A stretch of 64,000 nt of DNA, from positions 8,680,001 to 8,744,000 of the forward strand of contig OY754473.1 in assembly GCA_963575645.1 (NCBI GenBank), read 5' to 3'. A program made the position numbers and the translations under genes. This DNA comes from Xanthostigma xanthostigma (lineage: Eukaryota > Arthropoda > Insecta > Raphidioptera > Raphidiidae). The stretch's first letter is position 1. The number at the start of each line of letters is the position of its first letter. Below the pieces are notes generated by a model that worked only from the letters and a program-made list of their open reading frames with translations, ran no database searches and was not told the origin of the DNA. Shown piece by piece: positions 46,767-57,319 of the stretch.

Positions 46767-47482
46767 GGCTAAATGCACACATGCGTGAATTAACGTGCGG
46801 TGCTGCTGCGACACCGCTGCGTGGCCGCAGCAACTCGTGCACATGTCCGTTGTTTTAACGTGCGGCACCGCTGCGAGTCAGACGTTTCTGTGTTTTTGTA
46901 GGCGATGGAGGTGTATACAAAACAACGTGCGATTTTCGCTTACATTGTATACAAAAAATTTGTTTTTAAAAAAAAAAGACGTTAATGGGTACATCCCTAC
47001 ATCGATGATAGGCTAACGAGAGGTGTTTTTGTAACTTTGTTTTCGGATCTGCGAGAAAATCCAGACAAGTTTTTCAACTATTTTCGTATGAGTGTTCAAT
47101 CATTTGACGAACTTGCATACAAAATAATTGATATGATTAAGTCTCAAGATACATGGATGAGACTCTGTATACCTCCATTGGAAAATTATTTCGAAACGTG
47201 GGTGATTTTTTCACAACAATTTTAAACGCGTTTGCGGCAAAATGACGGTAGTGTGCACTGACCAATATGTCGCAATGTTATGATAGACGGCGCGTGCACG
47301 CGCGGTGCTCTTGCGGCGTGAGATGACCCTGCGGTATTTCTTGCACGCAAGATGGACGTGCGGCGCCGCGGCGTTGCCACTGTTATGTGTGCACTACCAC
47401 ATAAGTTTGTGGGTACTTCACGCCGCTTTCGCGGCGCCGCAGCGTTGCCGCGCGTTAAAAAACCGCATGTGTGCATCAGGCT
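46767..47482 (+). mobile_element. PIF/Harbinger element, internally deleted
   Basis: Ends are inverted repeats: GGCTAAATGCACACATGCG on the left, AGCCTGATGCACACATGCG read inward from the right, followed on both sides by TTAACGTGCGG / TTAACGCGCGG and GC-rich GCTGCG(A/G)C(A/G)CCGC blocks. Flanks CTA (46764-46766) and ATA suggest a mutated 3-bp TWA-type target. It holds only the N-terminus of the transposase. Much GC-richer at the termini than its surroundings. Confidence 0.75.
46990..47190 (+). pseudogene. HARBI1-like transposase, N-terminal fragment
   Basis: Reads VHPYIDDRLTRGVFVTLFSD, then LRENPDKFFNYFRMSVQSFD and SQDTWMRLCIPPLE, the conserved start of Harbinger nucleases. Catalytic DDE residues lie further on and are deleted. 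Lies between the two terminal repeats. Confidence 0.75.
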
Positions 47483-47607
47483 ATAGGGTACGTGCACCAC
47501 GGAGCATATTCATATGAAAGCGTGCACAACCAAACAGAGAGTACATTGAGTATGCGAATTGTTATAATCGCTTGTGTTTTAAAGAATGGTATTTACCATT
47601 CTTCTGC

Positions 47608-47838
47608 GCGCTGCAAGCTGACTGCACATTTCTCTTCCGCACCTATAGGGTTCTTGTGGCAATTTTTCCATCGTTTTACAAGCCTTGGCTTTATTTTTTC
47701 CAAAATAAAATCAAATGTGACTGGCTCCATTCTCATATATTCAAAAAAACGCTGTGGATAATTTCTTAATTCATTAAAGAGGTGATGATATTCACCAAGC
47801 GTAGATCGGTTCTTATTTATAGGGTGAACGTGGTATTG
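47608..47838 (-). pseudogene. Second HARBI1-like transposase N-terminal fragment
   Basis: Minus strand: STLGEYHHLFNELRNYPQRF, then FEYMRMEPVTFDFILEKIKP and KNPIGAEEKCAVSLQ, the same domain as the plus-strand fragment 0.5 kb away but a different family. It ends at the 22-bp hairpin 47582-47603 and begins at the palindrome 47836-47861. Confidence 0.7.
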
Positions 47839-47861
47839 TCTAGACTCTAGAGTCTAGACAA
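47836..47861. repeat. 26-bp perfect palindrome
   Basis: TTGTCTAGACTCT followed directly by its reverse complement. It sits exactly between the Harbinger and pogo/Tigger fragments. Confidence 0.9.
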
Positions 47862-47874
47862 AAATTTAGTTTGC

Positions 47875-48252
47875 CTATTTGAAATAAACCATTTTGTCGC
47901 TACACTTGAAGTCACTTATTCCTAAATTTTCAGCGATTTTGAGTGCCTTTTCTCTTACAAGAGGTCCATTTAAGGGTACGTTTTCCGACCGCATATGATT
48001 AAACCACGCTAACAATCGCGATTCTGTGTCTTCGTGTGTAGCTATACGTAAACGTTTTGAACGACCGTTCACACTTCCGGAAGCAAGAGCATCCTCTATC
48101 TTTTCTCTGTTTTTGAGAATGGTAGACAGAGTAGATTTCGGAATTTGAAACTTTTCAGCTATGCCTGATTTTGTTAAAACACAGCGATCAACTTCAGTCA
48201 AAATTTCGTGTTTAGTTTGCACATCAAGAGAGGTCTGCTTTCGTTTAGACAT
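47875..48252 (-). pseudogene. pogo/Tigger-type transposase N-terminal DNA-binding part
   Basis: ATG at 48250-48252. CENP-B_N/psq-like HTH (KHEILTEVDR... GIAEKFQIPKSTLSTILKN), then a second CENP-B-type domain (ESRLLAWFNHMRSENVPLNG, ALKIAENLGISDFKCS). Reading stops at 47875 just where the usual GWLERFKKRH would follow, so the DDE catalytic domain is missing. The element's outer inverted repeat is at 48722-48745 upstream. Confidence 0.85.
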
Positions 48253-48721
48253 CTTGAAGAACTGAAGATTGTACGTCAGACGTCAGTTTATATGTTCACT
48301 TCTTAACAAAGCCAAATTGTTAAGAAGCCTTTGCCTTTGTTAATTAGTTTACAACCTTTTCAATAAATAAGAGGGGAAAAATTTTGAGGTATGTTTCTAT
48401 TTATAGGATTTCGAGTGAATTTTTAATCTCTCAGTCCTTTGTCTATTTTTAGAATGTGAGTTAAATACTTTTGTAATCCCTTAAGCGAATCTTTTCTTTT
48501 AGTTGTATTGTATATTCATTGACCAAAATGATCAAAATATATGATTTGAGAATTTTTGTAGTTCGTATTATCCGATAATTAACCGTGAAGGGACGAAAAA
48601 GTTGTTCGGAGTTCGTATTAACGAGGGTTCGTGTTAACCGAACATAATTACATTAAAGCTTATGTGACCATTGTCGAGAGCAAATTTTTGCTCGCGATAA
48701 ACCGAAATTCGTGTTAACCGT

Positions 48722-48745
48722 GTTCGTGTTAACGAGGGTTTACTG
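48722..48745 (-). repeat. pogo/Tigger terminal inverted repeat (one end)
   Basis: On the minus strand it starts CAGTAAACCCTCGTTAACAC and is flanked by TA (48746-48747). Variants of TTCG(T/G)(G/A)TTAACCG repeat further in (48600-48720). The opposite end is not found, in line with 3' truncation. Confidence 0.7.
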
Positions 48746-48815
48746 TAGCGATTTAAGACTATTTAATGCACTGACAGTAAAACTTTTTTTATAAGGTTGC
48801 GAATACTAGGCTTAC

Positions 48816-49004
48816 CTGTTACTGTCCCATAGAGCTTCTTCAAATTTCAGTTGCGTATGAATATTTTTAAAGACTTTCATCATCTTTTCATCAATGGTAG
48901 CAATATCCGCATGGAAAACTGTTTTTTCCAATTCTGTTACTGGCTGCCGTCCTAATATTTCCATTAATTTAATAATATCTTCTCGTAGTACTTTTATTTG
49001 ACAT
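48816..49004 (-). pseudogene. MBD-family downstream exon (third copy)
   Basis: Minus-strand exon with acceptor ACGTAG (49005-49010) and donor CAG|GTAAGC at 48815. It encodes LREDIIKLMEILGRQPVTEL, EKTVFHADIATIDEKMMKVF and KNIHTQLKFEE, matching LRNEINDTMQKLRRQPITEV, EKTVCCTDLSTLDKDNMLKM and FKNFHTFLKFQE in the copy at 12680-13137. Retained splice sites suggest a copy of a spliced gene, not a processed pseudogene. No other exon found nearby. Confidence 0.6.
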
Positions 49005-49077
49005 CTACGTATAATTAAGTGTAACGTTGAGGCCGCGATTGATACGAACAACAGATGCTAATTAAAATTCAGAGTTG

Positions 49078-49088
49078 CTGGGCCCATA
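49078..49088 (-). promoter_or_regulatory. copia-type PBS (partial half-tRNA iMet match)
   Basis: Minus strand TATGGGCCCAG, the core of the copia primer site, nine bases after the LTR end at 49097. Matches the site at 1537-1551. Confidence 0.6.
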
Positions 49089-49096
49089 AAAAATAA

Positions 49097-49617
49097 TGTT
49101 GCTCGATCAAAAAAAAAAAAAAACTATTACAATTCCCGAACACCAGGAAGAAAGAACAAAATAAATATATTTTCTCAATAAATACGGTGTATTTAAATAA
49201 TAACAAACAACGTAAAAATGAAAACAAAATAAATACAAAAATGTTAACAGAAATGAAAAGTTACTTCTTGAAAGTTTAGATAGAACAAAAATAAAAATAA
49301 AATAAGAAATTAATTCGAAAGTGGTTTGAATATTTATTACAGGAATTTTGTAGGGATTTTTGTGAATGATTTCGGTATAGCAGGAGATACGCGACTGACT
49401 GATGTTTTAACAGCCAGCCACCAAGAACATTATTCACAAAAAAACGTTTTAAAAGATTACGTCATTTAAATTTAAATTGCGTAAAATTAAGCATATTGCA
49501 ACTCAAAATTGCAAGATAAATGAGTTGCCGTCTTCTAGGGGCAAAATGCATATATAAAAAAAAAAAAAACAAAACATATACGACTTAAAAGGTTTAATAA
49601 TTATGCATATGGTTGCA
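49097..49617 (-). repeat. copia LTR (521 bp) with PPT on one side and PBS on the other
   Basis: On the minus strand it begins TGCAACCATATG and ends GAGCAACA. Immediately upstream (49618-49630) is a purine tract CCGGGGGAAAC; immediately downstream the PBS. Having both means this LTR is internal to a tandem or recombined pair of elements. Contains a long A/T-rich middle. Confidence 0.65.
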
Positions 49618-49626
49618 GTTTCCCCC

Positions 49627-50518
49627 GGTGAAATGAAGCGCTTCAGCGGCTTCTTCTCTTCTAACGAAAGGCTTCAGTTGACTAACGTGAGTTCTAAATT
49701 GCGTAGTGGGATCGTCGTCGCTAGCCACGATGCAGGATGAAGGGGTAGTGAATCGGATGATTCTTCTAGGCGTGCTCCACCTTGGGATGAATTTTTGAGC
49801 CTCTTGACTACCTTGCGGGACGATTCAGTGAAGGCGTTGCACCACGAGCTGACCAACGTGGAGGCGGTGTCCAGCGGGCTGCTTGAGATCAAATAGACTC
49901 TTCACTTTTCGATGCGCTTGACTGAGCTTCGACCGAATTTCTTCCGGCGTGGAGTCCAGAACCGGATCCACAAATTTCTCCAATTCCCATTGTCGATTGT
50001 TCATTATTATCTAAGTTATCATTTTGATTTTCATTTTCATTTATTTTAAATCCAATCATCTGAATATCTTCCTCAACTATGTCTACATGTCTAGCCACTA
50101 TTACCCTACCATTTAGTAAAACTCTATATCCTACCTTTTCATAACCTAATAAAATTCCCATTTCAGCCTTATTATCCCATTTAGTCTGTCTCGTTTGTTC
50201 TGGTATCCTAACAAAAATTTTACTCCCATATAAACGTAAATTTTGAATACAAGGTTTTTCAGCGAACATTATTTCATATGGCGTTTTATTTTTCTCTACT
50301 GAATTTGAAATTATTCTATTTTTTAAATATGCAGCCGTTTTAACTACTTCGGGCCAATACATTTTCGGTACATTGGCTTCTGCTAGTAAACATCGTGACA
50401 TGTTCATAATATCCCTGTTATATTTTTCTGCCTTCCCATTTAACTCGTGAACATAGGGTGGGCATGGTTCAATCAAAATTCCTTTTTCCCTCGCAAAATT
50501 ATAAACATCTTTATTCAT
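49627..50518 (-). pseudogene. copia integrase C-terminal fragment and tail
   Basis: Minus strand from 50518: EKGILIEPCPPYVHELNGKA then EKYNRDIMNMSR (integrase core with the catalytic E), YWPEVVKTAAYLKNRI, NLRLYGSKIFVRIPEQ, KAEMGILLGYEKVGYRVLLN, ending in a stop at 49889. Reverse transcriptase and RNase H, which should follow in copia, are absent; instead about 270 bp of GC-richer sequence leads to the PPT and LTR. Upstream, it is cut at 50518 where an exon of another gene ends. Confidence 0.85.
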
Positions 50519-50983
50519 ATAATTTCAAAGTTGCCCTCATCTGATTCTTGAGTTTCAGAGTAGACATTACCTGTGCTTTCATCAAGTACTTCGTCTTCAA
50601 TCAAGAAGCTTTCCTGAGCATCTTCATCATCACAATGAACATTATTAGTAGATGTAGAAGCTACTTGCGGATCTTTATTTATAGCATTTCTTAAAAGCTC
50701 TGTAGCAAAATATATGTCTGCAAACATAATAAATTTTTCATGTAAGAAATATATTCTCATTCAAAATGAACATTATTCAGTCAAATTATGTCATTAATGA
50801 AGGAAAGAAAACGTATGAATGACTGTTAAATATGAATTAAAATTTATTGTTTTAAACTCATTTAATATAATTATATTTACCTGTTGTTGCACGTTTAGCA
50901 TCTGCTTCAGAAACAAAAGTTTCTACTGCAATATCTTTTTCAGAATCATATAAAACAATTTTAGTGACTTTAATCGCCGCCAT
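50519..50983 (-). CDS. First two exons of an unrecognised gene, truncated by copia sequence
   Basis: Minus strand. Exon 1 50983-50881 (MAAIKVTKIVLYDSEKDIAV, then ETFVSEADAKRATT) ends CAG|GTAAAT; exon 2 begins 50717 after TTTGCAG and continues in phase (DIYFATELLRNAINKD), becoming acidic and Ser/Thr-rich (DDEDAQESFLIEDEVLDEST), until about 50519 where copia integrase begins. The N-terminus resembles the leader of small insect chromatin or transposon-accessory proteins with a later Myb/SANT domain, but nothing diagnostic is present. The ATG context (GCCGCCATT on the plus strand) and an upstream CRE-like site support a real 5' end. Confidence 0.5.
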
Positions 50984-51104
50984 CTTCGAGTTTTGAAGAT
51001 CATATTTCAAAACAATTTTAAATATTGCGCCTAAATTTTCTCAAGGTCCACTTCGACCCACCTCTTTAGATGGGTCGTTTTGAGCTTGGCGTGAGCGAAA
51101 GTAA

Positions 51105-51112
51105 TGACGTCA
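51105..51112. promoter_or_regulatory. CRE-like palindrome TGACGTCA
   Basis: Perfect TGACGTCA about 120 bp upstream of the ATG at 50983, in a GC-richer patch (51040-51300). This is the CREB/ATF consensus. A promoter role is inference. Confidence 0.35.
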
Positions 51113-51363
51113 TGAGTGACGTTTTCGCCGCGACCACAACGATCGCGGTCGCCATGTGGAACGGCTAAAGGAGTATTTTCAGCGTTTTGAGCGCTTAGTG
51201 GAACGCACCATAAATGATGCGTTTTTTTCATGAAAAAATAAACAATATACTCCATACGCGCGCGCGGCACACACGCAAAGAGACTCGACGCAAGGTGCGA
51301 ATCTTGCATGGCTGTTTTAATTTTAAATTTCTTAAATCTTAACCCTGCATCGGTCACCATGAG

Positions 51364-51364
<1 letters not shown>

Positions 51365-51456
<92 letters not shown>
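51365..51456. repeat. AT dinucleotide microsatellite
   Basis: About 90 bp of TA/AT repeats. Confidence 0.97.
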
Positions 51457-51460
<4 letters not shown>

Positions 51461-51652
51461 AAAATTATGAAATTTTGTATAGGTATTATGACTCAGATAA
51501 CATTTTGCTGCGTAAGAAAGCTTTTGAATATGATGGAAAAGTGACTTTTGTTTTAGTAACCCACAATCAACATTGCCCGTTGGAGGTAATAGTTTCTATT
51601 GTTGCTTAAAATCAACATTGCCCATTCAAGGAATATAAATTAACATTCTGAC

Positions 51653-51913
51653 TTATGAAGAATTGCTGTCACATCTTTTTTTCATTGCGGATTTTGGTGG
51701 TAAAGCCTCTTCAGTTTCAGAATCGTCGGATATCACTACATTATGCCCATCAGGTACTTTTTCATGTTCCGGGTCAGAATCTTTCGCGAGTATCCCAAAA
51801 TCGAACTCATCGTCTTCTGAATCTGACAAATCAGATAAGGCTGGATTGGCGGGAGTAATCGCTATACATTTTTTTCCAAAAAATACCGATGTACTGATTG
51901 GTGGAAAATTCAT
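51653..51913 (-). pseudogene. Acidic N-terminal ORF, possibly piggyBac-like
   Basis: Minus strand MNFPPISTSVFFGKK, then ALSDLSDSEDDEFDF and an acidic Ser/Glu tract, ending KRCDSNSS. An acceptor-like TTTCTTTCAG lies just upstream of the ATG. SDLSDSEDD tracts are common at piggyBac transposase N-termini, but no catalytic part exists here. TCAACATTGCCC occurs twice in direct orientation (about 51571 and 51614) and once inverted (about 51978-51990), bracketing the ORF like termini of a small element. Confidence 0.4.
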
Positions 51914-52263
51914 AGTGTTGATTTTATTGATATCAGCTGAAAGAAAATAATGGTATACCTATATAAATCGTGACTTTATTGGGCAATGTTGACTGAACTA
52001 CATAGAAAATCAAATAGTCTTTCCGGTTTTATTTTCCATATAACTGTACTAAAACTACTAAAAAGACTTAGTTTGAACATTCAGGAAAATGTATTTTTCA
52101 TAAAAACTTTTTAGAATATGATTTACTTACTTCTTTAGACAATATTCAGTTACCACTTCAACACACACAACAAAACAGCTGACTTGCTTAGACTATTTTA
52201 AAAATTTGAAGTTCTAAAATGTATCTTCAGATGTCACTGGAGTCAACAACGCTTATGTGTATG

Positions 52264-52958
52264 TAGGGCTGCCACCTTTCAGAAAAAGCAGACCCGGAGA
52301 TTTTGGAAAAATATTTTTTTAATTAAAATAAAACATTTTTTTTAAGTTTGAATTATTTATTTACAATAACGGCAATGTATTTTTTTACATTTAAATAACC
52401 TAGCTAGTGCTAGGCTGACTTGGACCAGCTTGACACTTAAAACTATATTTTTTATTCTGTAGGGATTGTTTTAGCATCTTTTCTTGCTCAGTTTTTTTCA
52501 AAAACTTCAATAACGCTTGACAATTCATATTGTAATTAATCTTTACAATTAACTCTGCCTTCACCATGTCCACTGACAAACAGTTCCGCTCGTCTGTCAA
52601 CAAATTTCCCATTAAAGAAAAAACGCGTTCTACGAAAGCATTGCTTATGGGGATTGAAAAACATTTTCCAATTATTTTCGGCAGTTCGGTGAAGGTTGAG
52701 GGCACTTTGAATAACTGAACCCATCGTAAATCAACAGACAATGTTAAATCATTGGATTGTACGAACTGAGGAAATACTTTATTTAATTTATTGATCTCTT
52801 CATAAAGCCTATCTTTGTCCAAATTTTTCAAACCAAGTGATTCGACAGCTTCCACAGCATCTGTCTGACCCGGAGACATCGATGATAAACCCGTAGCTCG
52901 GATATGCACTATTCAAACCCGTAGACTCCGGGTCAAACCCGGAGGGGTGGTAGCCCTA
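52264..52958 (-). mobile_element. Small hAT element with perfect 8-bp target duplication
   Basis: Termini TAGGGCTGCCACC (left) and, reversed, TAGGGCTACCACC (right); flanked by TGTGTATG at 52256-52263 and again at 52959-52966. 695 bp. Only the transposase C-terminus remains. Confidence 0.92.
52400..52909 (-). pseudogene. hAT transposase C-terminal dimerization domain
   Basis: Minus strand: KLNKVFPQFVQSNDL, LPKIIGKCFSIPISNAFVER then VFSLMGNLLTDERN and AELIVKINYNM, the hAT C-terminal domain. Zinc-finger and catalytic regions are deleted; the frame starts close to the upstream terminal repeat. Confidence 0.85.
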
Positions 52959-53229
52959 TGTGTATGCTTGTATCTTACGAGCAACATAGCCCTATTAACA
53001 CTGCAAAGCTGATCTTAGGACAAATATGTGTTCAAAATCTATGTGGCCTTGAAGCTACAAAATCTGATATAGGGTTAATCAGTCACAAATTCGTTGCCAC
53101 ATATTTTTTATTTACGTTTCTTTCGAATCAATTCTTTAAATTTTCTTAATTTTAAGTAAGTTTCTTCCAAAAATTAGCTTCGATCGAAATTTGGAAAGTT
53201 TGAGTGTGGCATTATTACAAAAAGCAAGT

Positions 53230-54102
53230 TTCTTTTATCGTGATTATTCCAGAAAAACCATTTCGTTGAGAAGATTTTTTATCGTTCTCGCGTCTGACAC
53301 GAGAGACATTTTTTTGCAGCCTCTGTTTTTTTTTGACGTGATAACGTCTTATAAATTGATGAATCACCAATCTTATATATTGATAAAACACCGGCTGCAT
53401 GTTCGAAAAAGTGTAACGTTCGTAACGCGTAACGCGGAACGTTCCTAACGCGTAACGTTTTTTGCTAATTTCTCGCTAAATTTAAATCAGATCGGTTTGA
53501 AACCAGTCTTAAACGAAAGAGGAGAACATTTTACATAGATTTCGTATAACAGAATTTGCCTAAACAGTTTTTTTATACAAATTTATATAGAAAAATAGCT
53601 GTATAAATGCATTGTTGTCTATTGCATGGCGCGCGCGCGACGCGGTCGGTTGTCTTTGTTTGCCGTACATGGAAATTAGAAAATAACGTATGTCTTGTCT
53701 TAACATGAAAACGGCTGCATTTCTAATGTTTATTTTTTGACATTAGTATTTTGTGAAAGCAAAGCCTTCTAAGTTAACTATTGGAATAACTAATTATTAT
53801 TAGAACATAATACTTTGTAAGTTGCAAACGTCACTTTTGACATTTCTTATCATTCCGACACCAAGGATAAGCGGATTGAAACCAAATTTTGGGAGGTTTA
53901 GGTTATGTATTACGGAATACGTTATCACGTAAAACTATCGTCCGTAAACCGACTTTACAGACAACCAATTTTTTTTATCACATATGCAACACAATTTATT
54001 TTCATTAAACTTGTTCAAAGAAGAGCGTAAAAATTTTTGCTTCGTCTGATCATCTTTGGGAGACAAAGTTCGTTTTTTGGTATTTTTATAACTATCCGAC
54101 AT
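53230..54102 (-). pseudogene. N-terminal zinc-binding ORF interrupted by repeat A
   Basis: ATG at 54100-54102: MSDSYKNTKKRTLSPKDDQT, KQKFLRSSLNKF, then LCCICDKK, at which point repeat A (53326-53976) begins. On its far side the minus strand continues GCKKMSLVSDARTIKNLL in one frame (or CLSCQTRER in another). CxxC plus a following helical segment resembles N-terminal fingers of insect transposon-encoded proteins. Product not recognised. Confidence 0.45.
53326..53976. mobile_element. Non-autonomous repeat A, copy 2
   Basis: Same sequence as 3570-4239 with few differences, mainly in the AACGTT/AACGCG-rich stretch near 53410-53460. Same ACGTGATAACGT inverted pair. Inserted in a T run inside the ORF starting at 54102. 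Confidence 0.85.
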
Positions 54103-55212
54103 CCTGAAGCTTTTGAAAATATCTGTAGAAAATCAAAATAATAAAACTTTATATTTCTTGTCACGATGCACAAGACAAAAAGAGAAATTGTTTCATTTTT
54201 ACCATCGGAATTTTCTCCAAATAATGAATGAACATGAAAAGAATCAATTATTCTAAAATAATTTTGGCAGCGATTTTCTGACGGGTTATGATTTTAAAAA
54301 ATGTAAACAAAAGTACGTTACGCAGCAGAATATGCGTGTTCACGTATATTGTTTATTTTTTCATGCGAAAAAACGCATCATGTAATCAGCTGTTTTTAGC
54401 ATCATAATTAATTTTACACACGGGGAAAAATGTATATTAAAGTGTGGGTTGTGCTCTTCATTTTCCTTTTTTATTTTTTTTTTTTGAAGACCGAAAATAA
54501 AGGAGAAAAAATTTATTGAAAAGTATGATATTTCAATTTTTTGAATGAAAAATTGGCTATAACTTTTTAGGGAAGCATTTTTTTGAAAAAATACAAAGAA
54601 AAAAGAAAGCTTATTTTTGGCCAATTTACCTTGTAAATTGATTCTCGATCCAAAATATCAACTTTTGTTAATGAACAAATAAATTGTTAATAACAATTTT
54701 CGGCCCGCACTAACAAAAAAAAAATTTTACGAAATGTTCAGAAAAGTTTAAGGAACAATTTGCAAAAGGTTTCAAGTGGTTATCTTTTATTAAAAAAAAA
54801 TGGTCAGTCGATTCCACGCCAAGCGCTTAAAATGCCAAAAGCCGCAAGCCTATTAGTAGATGATATAAAGGTACGCTTATATCATATGACGTCAAAAAAG
54901 GATCGAGCAAAAACGTATTTTACCGAGCGGGACTTATATAAACACTTCAAAAATTCTTATTTGCAACCAGAATGAAGTAATTTAAGTGCCATTTTATTCG
55001 GAATTTTATACTCTGTTAATATAACACTAAACATTTTTTTAGTCAAATAGCCTAATATGTTTTTGGTGGATTTTAGTTTGCATTTCATATTTTTGGTATT
55101 TTAATTCTTTCCAGATGATTTTAGTATATATTTGATGGTGTGTGCGCCGCTTCATAAAACCATTGAGCATCAAATATAAAATGTACATACAATAGAATTG
55201 ACTCTCCTATGA
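54103..55212. other. no supported gene
   Basis: A+T-rich with long T and A runs. An open stretch at 54760-54975 shows no family match. Confidence 0.4.
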
Positions 55213-55232
55213 CACAGCACTGCAGTGCTGTG
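55213..55232. repeat. 20-bp perfect palindrome
   Basis: CACAGCACTG followed directly by its reverse complement CAGTGCTGTG. No gene association seen. Confidence 0.9.
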
Positions 55233-55992
55233 CGAATGCATAGAACAAACCCCAAATTCCTACGCACTGACTATACCCTCCATAGCACTGACATCCGCCG
55301 ACGTCCGGCAGCCATGTGCTTACTGTGCTCAGTGTTCACATGGTTCACATGTTCTCTGGTGTTCACTGTCAAGCAAGGAGTACGCAAACATGGCGGAGTT
55401 GCTATAAAATTATATTAGAAAAATTACCTTCATAAAATACCAGCTAAATTTTATTAGTATTAGTTTTTAATACTGGCAAGAATTATCGCAGCATAATAAA
55501 ACATGGACTGTTTATATAAATTGTAGTGAATTGTGAAAAAAATAATGTTTAAAAAAATATTTTCAGTGTACTTAAAGTTTAAACAATAATTTTAATAAGA
55601 CCATGTATTATGGGGTTGAAAAATCTCAAATGGTTGAATGTACATATTCTGACACATTAATTGTTTATAAGAATAACATTAAAAGTATATTTTGCAGTGT
55701 AATCAGAAAAATATGCTGCCGCTAAATATTTGCTTTTTTGTAAAAGTGAAAAATAAATATTGAAATTATTTAATGGTGTAGCTGTGAAAACAGCTTTTTT
55801 AATAACGCAAAAATGTAAAATTTTACATTAATTCATAAACCATTGCCGCCTGTGTGAAATTCAAACGTGGAAATACTCAAGTTCATAAAATAAAGAAAAT
55901 GATTCAGCTTTTTTCGAAATCAGTGTGAAGTGTATTCTACAAAGCAGAAAAATAATTATATATGAAGAAAACTGTTTCGAATCGCTTATGGG

Positions 55993-56700
55993 GTAAAGCA
56001 GTTTTGAAATTAATTAAACACGTGCAAAGTATTAAAAAACTATACAATGTAGAATGTAGGTACTTACCTACATAGAGTACTTAAATAATTAAATTTATGT
56101 AAAGTATTTTTTTTACTAAATCCAAACATTAAAATACCAGACGTTTCAACGATATTGTTTATATATGGATGTTAAAATCAAGTGACTAAACGAATTGATA
56201 AAATAATAGTAAAATAAATTACGTAGTCCCATTTAAATGTGAATTGTGAAATAAAACGCAAAAATAACTACTTGTAACTTGTGGGACCATTTATTTTGAA
56301 TACAAAATTTTAAATAGAAATGCAGTGCTATCTGGTAGAAGTAGTTATGTAAAGCAGTTTTGAATTTAATTAAACACGTGCAAAGTATTAAAAAACTATA
56401 CAATGTAGAATGTAGGTACTTACATAGAGTACTTAAATAATTAAATTTATTAAAGTATTTTTTTTACTAAATCCAAACATTAAAATACCAGACGTTTCAA
56501 CGATATTGTTTATATATGGATGTTAAAATCAAGTGACTAAACGAATTGATAAAATAATAGTAAAATAAATTACGTAGTCCCATTTAAATGTGAATTGTGA
56601 AATAAAACGCAAAAATAACTACTTGTAATTTGTGGGACCATTTATTTTGAATACAAAATTTTAAATAAAAATGCAGTGCTATCTGGTAGAAGTAGTTATT
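55993..56700. repeat. tandem duplication, two copies of ~356 bp
   Basis: GTAAAGCAGTTTTGAA starts copy 1 at 55993 and copy 2 at 56349; both end GCTATCTGGTAGAAGTAGTT. They differ by a few substitutions and short indels (for example ACTTACCTACATAG against ACTTACATAG). Non-coding. 55233-55992 and 56701-57319 hold nothing supported. Confidence 0.95.
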
Positions 56701-57319
56701 AATGGAAACGAAATAATAATGGTGGATATTATCCGAATTGGTTATAACCTTGAGTGGATATATTATAATGTGGTTTTAGATTGAGTTACTTGTTTCATTT
56801 TTTTTATAAAGATTTTAGCAAAATTTCTTTTATTCGCGCTAAATTCTTGGTCAGATCAGGTGTTGCTGATTAATGACCGTAGTGCTCATCAATTTGAACG
56901 TTTTTGCTTTCCTTCGTTCTGTAGAAAAACCCGAACTGCGTCTGCATCTGGAAATATTTCTAGAAAATTATGATTTAATAATCATTTGATATGATATATT
57001 CTAACACAAAAAATGCATTGAATACCATTTTTTATAATACTTCTGGTGCAAATGTAACACAGGCTCTTGCACTGTTGTGCATTTTTCGTAAACATGTTTT
57101 TTACATTAAAAAATTTCTTTATCAAAACTTGTAGGTTTAAGTGTATCCATGTCCACATCGGGTTGTTCCGTGACTTGATTTATTAATGACTTTTGTCCTT
57201 TTCAAGAACTATTGTGTTAGAAACTAAAATAACTGCCATTTACATCTCCTGCTTCTTATTTGCGTTTTCTCGTATATTTTCAATTTTGTTGCTCTCTGGG
57301 CCCGATTTTTTATAATCTA

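Noticed and set aside
51308-51544. ORF encoding a long Tyr-Ile repeat
   Set aside because: It is the translation of the AT microsatellite.
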